A DNA stretch of 64,000 nucleotides from Pteria penguin (Eukaryota > Mollusca > Bivalvia > Pterioida > Pteriidae), in the NCBI GenBank assembly GCA_035048485.1, contig CM068588.1, positions 29,406,769 through 29,470,768 on the forward strand. The letters run 5' to 3'. Made by a program: the position numbers and the translations under genes. The notes under the pieces are model-generated. The model worked only from the letters and a program-made list of their open reading frames with translations, was not told where the DNA came from and ran no database searches. Of the stretch, positions 55,870-64,000 are shown piece after piece. Numbering within the stretch: position 1 is the first letter of the stretch; the number at the start of each line of letters is the position of its first letter.

Positions 55870-57920
55870 AAGGAATCCACGCATTATAAACAATAGTATA
55901 ATATTTGTGTTGTGCCGTCACTCAGAGCGCCGGTGCATGCTGTCTACGTATATACAGCTGCTCGCCGGATAAGGTTTGTCGTTTCAACGGTTTAGAACTG
56001 TCAAATTTTATTAATTGCTCTGCGAGATGCAATGCAACATAGTAAAACTCCCGATTAATGAAGCAAGTTCATACATGGTGAGTGGTCATGTTTTGCAATT
56101 ATGTAACCGTCAGACGGACATAAAGAAAATATATGCATATAAAATAATATGAAGGTGAATGAAAATGGTAAATTTAACTTTTATACCCCTTGATGCTACA
56201 TATTCAGGGGGGGGGGGGGGGATCAAATGGTCGTTTTTTATGGGAGCAGACTCATTGAGTGGACAAAGAGTCGCTTCGATAAGTTATATTTCTTTTTTTT
56301 CTGTTTTGTAAATGAGAGATTTCTATACAAACTTATTTGAGTGTAGAAATGAGATTAATTAAAATTGGTAAATCTAGACTTAAAATGTACAAAGTATTTT
56401 CCGAATTTTGTAGGACTAAGACGATAAAGTTAGGAGTAAGAACGGTTAGGTAAATATTTATAGGAGTTTTTTATTCATAGCACTAAAATGTTACTGCGCC
56501 CTCTTCATATGTTGTGTGTGGCTATGACCTTTTCTTTACAGTGTTTCGTCGTATTAAATGTTACATACAGAGGGTAATATTATGTAAGCTTGTATGTTTT
56601 GGACATTCGTGGCGGTGTGGCTAGTTAAACAGGAGACGTTCACTTCCCCAACAAAACCTTTGTAAAACATTATAGAGCACGACTCGGTGCTCCAAAGTGA
56701 CTATGTGCTCGAACTCGAAGTTTATCGAGGTTATAGAATATCTGGAGCATGACAGCGTGCTCCAATCTCGAGTATGTTCTCAAAAATTTCGAAATCGGAT
56801 AGGACCATATTCAGAACAGTGCTTGTATGCACTCACAGGAATCGGGATCGAAAGCGTAAAGATTATAACCTCACCCGTACTCAAACTCAAGAGTGAGTAG
56901 GGGTTTGGAGTTTGAATACAGGCTTAAAATCGAACACCCGTAAAATTTTTTTTAGCTCGGGTGCTGGTCTCACCTCTAAATTTCAGGGACCCATGCATGA
57001 TCACTGTGGTACATTGTTGTGAGTGCCACTGATACATGACTTTATTCACTTTCGTATTACGTTCTGAACATTTGCAGTTAAAATGTCAGTAATCTTAATG
57101 TATTGTACATTATAACTTTAGATACTATTGACCCAAAAGTTTTAAGCAGTATCCCAGGCTATAAAAAGACAAAACCGTATAGGGATTATATCGCAATACG
57201 AATTTTGAGCAAATGCATGGCAATATGCCATACGATATGCCGATGCACGCTTACGCAATAATTTCAAACATACACGTTTAAAGTACATGTACATGTTCTA
57301 ATAAAGCGATATGTAAAGCTATGTGAGATTAGGATGCCTCCCACATTTTTAGGTTTAACCGTTCTTGCTCCTAGAATTTGTGGATTAATGTCAACTAAAA
57401 GTAGCATTATAGATAATTACATACATTATACGTACTTTCTTTTTATGTGTTGTTGATTGATGAAGTGCATTAAAGTCATTTCTAACATATGAAATATTCA
57501 AATAATGTATAAGAAATAATACTCAACAATATGTTATGTCACTCAATACCCGACTTGGTAAAAATACATGTAGTACAGTTGTCGATGGATCACGTCTTTT
57601 TGAATTTGCTGTATGTAATGAGGTAGAGAGTGTTCGAAAGGCATATTAAATATCCTTAGAATGAAACCATTTAGATGTTATATTGTAACTTAAATACTCG
57701 AAAATTTTAATTATTGTATAGAAAACTCGGCATTCTCTCATATTTTTAGCTTAGTAACGGACTGCTCCTATAAAAACGACTATTCGATTCGCCCCCTGAT
57801 ATTCAGGTTCTTCTTTACGTGTAAAGTGAGCGGATTTACCTAAAATATTAGCCTGACCGACGGGGTTGGACAGGCTAGTAGTACCTGTGATAGTACCCAA
57901 TCACGGGATACGTACCTTTT
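55870..57920. other. Intergenic, no gene recognised
   Basis: Holds a poly-G run near 56,207 and a short repeated motif GAGCACGACTCGGTGCTCC / GGAGCATGACAGCGTGCTCC near 56,680 and 56,742, itself palindromic. Confidence 0.45.
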
Positions 57921-57923
57921 TAT

Positions 57924-58190
57924 GCCCCGGATCGAATCATCGGGAACATATTGTTTTGTCCTGTCTATCTGTTTGTTTGTCTGTCTGTTGTCAACTTAAA
58001 CCTTCGCCATGACACTTACAGATAAAAGCTTCATATTTAGCATGCATATTCAACTAATAAAGCCCTATCAAATGACACCAGGGTCAATGGCATTCTGACC
58101 TTGACTGTGACCTTGAGGCTAAAAATAGCTTTTTCCAGACTTTGTTGCCGTCAGTGGCATTGCGTTTCACAAACACATCTTGTTTATTAT
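57924..58190 (+). repeat. Dispersed repeat, copy 2
   Basis: Same ordered motifs as copy 1 at 1926-2215, including TTTCACAAACACATCTTGTT at the right end. Begins with CCCCGGATCGAATCATCGGG, a small palindrome. Confidence 0.65.
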
Positions 58191-58378
58191 GGAACATGTG
58201 TAAAATGATTTTTAAGCCGTAGTAATCAAAATTATGCTGCAAATTTCATACAAGGTTGCACTTGTCAATAATTCCATGATATGAACAGTGCTGCCTATAT
58301 ATGGTCGCAGGTGCTGAAAATGTGTAATATGACTTTATGTGACGAATGTTGAGTAATGTTAATCAGAATTAAGATATA

Positions 58379-58445
58379 TGTTGGTAGAGCACTGTGGAGG
58401 TTGCGAGTTCGGGTTTTAGCTTTCTCTCAGTCCCTTTTCTTTCAC
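58379..58445 (+). mobile_element. Short tRNA-like fragment
   Basis: GTTGGTAGAGCACTGTGG and GCGAGTTCGGGTTTTAGC resemble tRNA A and B boxes. No body recognised. Confidence 0.25.
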
Positions 58446-58599
58446 ACGGTACATGTGTTAATACCGAGGCAAACATCTCCGAAAAATAATAGATAAAATA
58501 TAAATTTGAAAATTGTCTGAATTGTCGACTTTGGACATGAAAGTCTTATATATTGAATTTCATAAAATAAAGCAATGTTGATTTTGCGGGAAAATGCCG

Positions 58600-58643
58600 A
58601 CACCCCCCCCCCCCCCTTTTAAAAATTTCTAGATCCGCCCATG
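58600..58643 (-). mobile_element. Solo end of the CAGTGGCGGATCCAG family
   Basis: Poly-C run followed by TTCTAGATCCGCCCATG, the reverse orientation of the family end. Confidence 0.35.
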
Positions 58644-59142
58644 TTATGGATCCTCCCCTGAACACCAAATACAGATATTTACTTCTTCATCCTGTCAGAC
58701 AGCACAAAACATGCTCAATCTACTATACACATATTCACTGAAATCAATAAAGGTGTCGACACTATGTCTTGAGTTTAAAGTCACGATAAATTAACGCTTG
58801 ATTAACCCAAGCAATTTTATGATACGCAGTTGTCTTTCTTTTGTTTACAACACTGCTACGGACTGGCTATTCTATTGTTTAAGCTAAAGTTTGATATTTT
58901 AAAACAAATTCTTATACTTTATTTACAAAAACAAGTAGGTTACCACTGCAAAATTGGTCAATAGTCATAAATTTCATACATATATTAATGTTCAATTTGA
59001 AATCGATATTTAAAACTTTTTGCAGTCTTTAATACTTCACGAGGGAGGTGTAAGTAACAGCGGTAAATAAAGAAAACGGTTCATCGGCGGACAACACATC
59101 TAGGCAGAGGTTTGGGAAATAGATATATATTATAAAGATATC

Positions 59143-59184
59143 ATGGCAGAAAACGTAAAGGTGGCGGTCAGAGTTCGACCATTC
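59143..59184 (+). CDS. Kinesin exon 1
   Basis: ATGG with A at -3 is a strong start context. It encodes MAENVKVAVRVRPF and stops exactly before ATATCCTTT. No GT donor lies within reach: read-through hits a stop after a few codons. Confidence 0.85.
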
Positions 59185-62100
59185 ATATCCTTTGAATATT
59201 TATTTAGTTGTTATGTCAAATTGTTTTCCTTATAGCTGATTAATTGTGTCAGAGATTTTATATTGCACGTCGACATGTTTCTGCAATATACATGTACGTC
59301 AGTTTTGGCATATTTCAAATGCTTGTAATGCTGGTGATTAATACATTCTAAATCAGTTGAAAACATATGATTTGATGTTTAAAAGTTCCTCTGACATCAG
59401 TGATCATGATACAACTTTATTGAAGTCATTCTACACCTTTAAGGCTTTATAATAAAGTTTATTTTTATATTCTAGTCTAAAGCAATTAGTGTATTGTAGA
59501 TATAGATGTTTATATTTATATGTATACACTTAATTATGTCTTATGATTATGTCACAAGTAGGCCTATTTGTACCATCTAGTCACTTGTTACTCACTTGGT
59601 TGGAGGAAATTCCCTTTGAATAGAGTGCTGGACTGCAGATCTAAATGTCTCGAGTTTGATTCCGAACAAAGATGACAGATTTTCTTAACACTGTTATTAA
59701 ACTCTGCGACATGTTTATGTTGTTGTATGACATGATTGGTAAACAATTTATGTCAACAACTTTTATGTTATTGAAATGAACAAACTTAAAAGAAAAAATT
59801 ACCGGTATATATTGATTCTTCCATGAAACTTGTAGGTATACAATAGGGGTACATTGCTTCTTTGTCAGTCAGGTGAAGAAAGTCCTGTGCTATAAAATCT
59901 GTATGGTTTTAAATCTATAAGGACTTACCAGTTACCTTGAGTGGTTGAATTTATCACTGAAATCACCACATGGATCTAACTCAACCATGATTTTACGATG
60001 GGGTCTTAAAATTCATTTGTAAGCTGAACTTATAATTTCAAAGTAACTAGGATAAAATTTAAGATATTTGATTTATTTCGGAATCTATTTCAAATAGAAG
60101 CATAATTTACTATATAACATAGTAAGATAATGGAAAGTTATAATTTCTCCAAGATTTTATTGATAAATTGTGTGTAAGTCTGTTTATAAAATGTGAGCAG
60201 TGACAGATCTATACCAACCAGAAAGAATATGTTACACACCATATATTCAAATGTTTGTTTATGTCCTATTTTGCAATTGGGTACTCATATTATGGCTTAA
60301 TAATACAGAGGACCTTGGGATTTTTGCTTTGAAATTCCTAAGTATTCAGGGCAGTATCAATGGGAGCCCTTCAAAGCTCACAGACTTGTTGGTTTGAAGG
60401 GGAATCTTAAAAATTTTAGATATAGAATTACAACTTTACATAGAAGGAACTCCCTTCTTCTACTTTGGTATCCAGCAAATATGGATAATTGGGCAGACAT
60501 ATTGTTACAGTGAAATTAAAACAGTACTGTTTCTAACACAATTTAATACTAGGTTTACATACATGTATGTTATAAGACATAGGACAGGCAGATGCAGAAA
60601 ACTGAGTAATATCAATGTGAACTTGTTCATCAAAGACTAGTTCTATAGTCATACTAGACTCATTGTATATAATGCCTGTCAGAAAGATTTTATGACCAAT
60701 TAAGCTGTATGCTAGTTCAAGATAGTAAATTCATTAACAAAATTTAATTATTTAAATATATTGCTGAATAGAAATGCATACATACAATTGACTGATGATG
60801 GATTTCATTTTCTGATTCTGAATAAATATTTTCTGCATCAAAAGTTTTACTGAATGAATTAGAAGACTTATTAAAAGATAAATTGCATGTGCTTGTTTGC
60901 AGTAAACGTCATGGGGTCATCATATTACATACTATTTCTTGAAACATTCCACATTTTTTGCTACATATATGAATACAATATAAACTTAAAACTTAAAAGA
61001 CATTATACTTAACATATCATACAATGAACGAGAGAAACAGAGAAATGCTACCCTTGTCATAAACATGACGGGAAATACAACTTATATCAAGAACCCAGAA
61101 AACATGTCAGCTGAGCCAAAAAGATTTGCCTTTGACTTCTCGTATTGGTCACATGATGAGTTCAAGGACAGAGGGGACGGTTACTTAGAACCGAGCAGTA
61201 GTAAATATGCAGATCAGGTATTTAGTTACAAAGACGTTTACATAATACTGGTACTTATTTGACAAGGGCATAATGGGCATAGCAAGATTTGAATTAGACA
61301 ATAGGGTTTTTCATTTGAAATTCTTTAATATTGAATAATGATATGATTTGTTTTGCCAATCATCCAGAATGAGGTTGGATCCTCCCTTTTGGTTAGCAAA
61401 AATACCAAAGAAAGGTCATTTTGAAGCACTGTTGTAGGGGTGAGACATTCTGTCTCTTTCTATAGCAACCATAAAAGGTTTGAACCCTGAGATCACACTT
61501 TCACATTTAAATTCAGTTACCAGGGTAAGAAGAGGTGGAATTTTCACAAAAATTGTGTGATCTGCCCCAGTAATTTATTGCAGTATACATGTAAACATAA
61601 ACATAATTGATACATTCATTAATATTACAACATGAAGTGTGAAAATCAACTGATACAAGATTACAGGTGTGGCTTTCACTACAACATACAGTGATAGATA
61701 TTCATGGACACTTGAGAGATAAGAGGTGGGAAAACTAAGGGTTTCTTGTTTATATAATAATGATAAAACATAGATTTGTTTGAATGATAAATTAAATATT
61801 TTGCCTTTAAATTTTATTTATCAAGATGTACATTTTAATAAGATATCCTATTGATAATTCAGTTATATATATTGTATATGTACAAGCTTTGGCATTTATA
61901 ATTGATAATACATACATAAAGTCATAGTCTAAACTTACCGTATATCTATTACAAAAAACATTTTTTGTTGACAGCAACGTGTGTTTGATGATCTTGGTAA
62001 AGGTATACTGGAGAATGCCTGGAAGGGGTATAATTGCTCCCTGTTTGCATATGGTCAGACAGGGAGTGGGAAGTCCTACTCAGTAATGGGATATGGTAAT

Positions 62101-63644
62101 AACAAAGGAATTGTACCAATGTTCTGTGACGAGCTGTTCAAGGAGGTTGAGGCAAAGAGGAGTAGTGCTGGGAAGGATGAGGAATATCAGGTATGTCTGT
62201 TATTAGGGGAGAAGAAAAGGGAGGGAAATATGTTAGTTGTAGTTATGTTACTGTATACCTTAGTTGTGTTAAATACTCAAAGTTTGATTAGTTTTCCAGT
62301 ATCAAGCACCCTGTTAAGAATATAGTACATTGTATTTATATCTTGCTGATACATGTACTGAAAATATGATGTATGATTAAAGTTAGGATACACAGATAGT
62401 GTTAGTATTTTAAATTAACCTTTTGTATTTCATTTGTTGGTTACAAATTTTATGTAGAGAAAAAAGTCTATGCAATAGATGTCACTTTACAATTATTAGA
62501 AAATAAAAAAATGTAGATAGATGATGGGAAATACAAATGACAATGCATACAAAGATTGGATATCTACATTGTATATGACTGAAGAAGAAAGTAATGAAAG
62601 TCCTATATAATGAAGGCTGTTGTCAAATGTTACTGCTGAGGGTGGATAATAGTCAGTCCTATATAATGAAAAAGGATGTGAAAAATGTGATAGATACCAA
62701 CTGTATACATATATTAGATTTAAGATTGTAAAGCATTTGAAATTTTTTTTAAAATTGAGAACATAAGTTGAAGTGGTCATTAGGTTTAGTAGAAATGGAA
62801 GTGAACAATTCAGTTAATTAAGAAGGATAATATAAAGTTAATTTATTATCAATTAAAAGAAGAGTCTTAAAGCTTTTCAGGTACTTCGGTAATTTTTTTT
62901 AGCTTTTGTCTACATTTGGAATGTTTTCATGTCTTGCATAAGAAACATGGAGAGTGTTATCAGGAGGTAGCTACATGTATGATTTAATCTTACTTATTGT
63001 TGGAGATGTAAAGGACTGAATGTCCCTTTCTCTGATATTGAAAAAAATTTACAAGCTTTTCAATGCATGAGTTCACATTTAAAGATTTGGCTGTCAAATT
63101 CCACAAAACCATATTGCACATATTGTTAAGGTCAAGGTAGCATGAAAATCGACAATGTTCCCTGGTGTTGTTTTATATGTGTTCTGAGAAATTGGAGAAT
63201 ATTGTTGTCATTAATTGTGTACTTTGTAGTTTGGTGCTGGAAAATGACTTAGATGTAGAATTTAGATATGTAAAATTCAAAACATAATGATTGAATACAA
63301 TATCTACATGCACATGACTACAAAGTATGAAAAATTCAAAGAATGGAACATTTGTTTTTGTTTTTGTTTTGGTTATATTGAACATGATAAAAATTAGTTT
63401 TATAATGTTTTAAAAATCAGTTCTGTAATAGAATAACAGGACTTTGTACTGTATGCGTATTACGTATATGGATACATGTATATTTATCATGGATTTAACA
63501 GTAATTATTTTACTCTTCCCCTACAGGTGACCTTCAGCATGTTAGAAATCTACAATGAGCAGGTGAGGGATCTGCTAAATACCAAATCTCTGTCTGTGAA
63601 AGGAGGGTTAAAGGTCAGACAAAATCCCAGCAAAGGATTTTATG
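59143..63644 (+). CDS. KIF28/KLP6-like kinesin-3 motor protein, 5' part (four exons; continues beyond window)
   Basis: Coding join is 59143-59184, 61023-61217, 61975-62190, 63527-63644 and onward; 190 residues are visible. The N-terminus VKVAVRVRPF is the kinesin beta-1 strand. FDFSYWSH at residues 51-58 is typical of kinesin-3. The ATP-binding P-loop AYGQTGSGKS is at 104-113 and SMLEIYNEQVRDLL at 155-168. The sequence resembles vertebrate KIF28 (NSREK-type start, FAFDFSYWSH, YADQ-RVFDDLG) more than KIF1 or KIF13 as I recall them. Kinesin-3 proteins walk along microtubules carrying organelles; KLP6-type members are linked to mitochondria or cilia. Switch I, switch II, FHA and tail lie outside the window. 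Junctions 1-3 are phase 0 and the last visible exon ends in phase 1. Confidence 0.9.
59185..61022 (+). other. Kinesin intron 1: probable U12-type AT-AC intron
   Basis: The 5' end reads ATATCCTTT (59185-59193), an exact match to the U12 AT-AC donor consensus. The 3' end is AC at 61021-61022. ATACTTAAC at 61005-61013 matches the U12 branch-site consensus TTCCTTAAC at 7 of 9 positions, with its A about 10 bases from the acceptor, which is the normal short spacing. There is no polypyrimidine tract. Splicing here restores the conserved RVRPF-N-REK join. The intron also holds a faint tRNA-derived fragment near 59,600-59,680. Confidence 0.85.
61023..61217 (+). CDS. Kinesin exon 2
   Basis: 65 codons, phase 0 at both ends, running from NEREKQRNATLVINM through FAFDFSYWSH to KYADQ. 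Donor is GTATTT at 61218. Loop 1 and beta-2/3 of the motor domain. Confidence 0.85.
61218..61974 (+). other. Kinesin intron 2 (GT-AG)
   Basis: 757 bases, ordinary U2-type ends (GTATTT, TTGACAG). Nothing else recognised in it. Confidence 0.7.
61975..62190 (+). CDS. Kinesin exon 3 with P-loop
   Basis: 72 codons from QRVFDDLG to DEEYQ. Acceptor is TTGACAG, donor GTATGT at 62191. Contains GYN and the nucleotide-binding GQTGSGKS at residues 106-113. Confidence 0.9.
62191..63526 (+). other. Kinesin intron 3 (GT-AG)
   Basis: 1,336 bases, GTATGT to CCCCTACAG. It contains a short direct repeat GTCCTATATAATGAA near 62,600 and 62,655; otherwise unremarkable and AT-rich. Confidence 0.7.
63527..63644 (+). 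CDS. Kinesin exon 4
   Basis: Acceptor is CCCCTACAG, donor GTGAGT at 63645, ending phase 1 after FY and one G, consistent with the usual FYVEGL continuation. Encodes VTFSMLEIYNEQVRDLL and the following GGLKVRQNP segment. The next exon is outside the window. Confidence 0.85.
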
Positions 63645-64000
63645 GTGAGTCAGATGATTATAATGCAGTGTGATTCCACTGTCTGTTTCTTTTTATCAGT
63701 ATTTTATGTGGTTGAGTTTACACTTGGTGTCTCTGTCTGGTTATCTGGCCATAATATGTCATGAACAATAGCCCTCTTAATGAATGGTTTTTATTTCTGC
63801 AATGATGTTGACATTAAACATTCATTCTAATGTGAAGTCAACAACGTTTATGTTAAGATTAAATTTGGTTCATAAAACATTCCTATACTGTGTGATAATA
63901 CCTTACTTCTTGTCACAGGAAATTTGGATTATTTTTATTATGCATGCTTTTTTTTTCAAAAATTGAAATAAAGTAAACTTAGTTATCACTTTTAAGATTT
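63645..64000 (+). other. Kinesin intron 4, cut by window edge
   Basis: Begins with GTGAGT. No acceptor or exon recognised before the end of the window. Confidence 0.6.

Noticed and set aside
55518..55921. Frames rich in Ser-Leu or Arg-Glu
   Set aside because: Read through (GA)n, poly-A and poly-G tracts.

Overview
This is a eukaryotic, AT-rich, intron-bearing animal genome. It is most likely a bivalve mollusc or another lophotrochozoan. The reasons are: tRNA-headed SINEs whose tails carry a 'GTGACGTAAAACA' or 'GCGACGTAAAACAC' signature, which I associate with molluscs; short TIR elements starting CAGTGGCGGATCCAG; very abundant minisatellites; and large-intron genes with canonical animal splice sites. 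The species call is an inference from these repeats, not a database match. No bacterial, viral or organellar gene organisation is visible. 

Three multi-exon protein-coding genes can be supported. (1) A small, probably secreted six-cysteine protein on the minus strand: exons 10729..10512 and 8386..8161, 147 codons, phase-2 junction. (2) A divergent PRD-class homeobox gene on the plus strand: exons 33630..33666, 44548..44714 and 48190..49419, 477 aa. Its homeodomain is split by an intron between residues 46 and 47, carries Lys50, and has Tyr-His in place of the near-universal Asn51-Arg52. (3) The 5' half of the motor domain of a KIF28/KLP6-like kinesin-3 gene on the plus strand, from 59143 past the right edge. 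Its first intron has the termini and internal signals of a U12-type AT-AC intron. A fourth minus-strand candidate is a lone signal-peptide first exon at 30150..30102. 

Most of the rest is repeats. Tandem arrays with many different periods (3, 4, about 21, 29, about 32, 34, about 44, 45, 49, about 62, 69, 84 and about 145 bp) occupy roughly 30% of the window. The largest is a 34-bp minisatellite of about 6.5 kb (roughly 190 units) with higher-order variants, inside homeobox intron 1. Two SINE families (called A and B here) have about ten copies, some nested in each other or in other elements. Several short non-autonomous inverted-repeat elements are intact enough to show their ends, and two show 5-bp target duplications. 

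Layout: 1-8 kb, repeats, including an element with inverted ends and a tandem core; 8.2-10.7 kb, secreted gene with a minisatellite-filled intron; 11-33 kb, gene-poor, minisatellites, SINEs and foldback elements; 33.6-49.4 kb, homeobox gene whose introns hold five arrays; 49.5-59 kb, intergenic with a 29-bp array and SINEs; 59.1-64 kb, kinesin gene.
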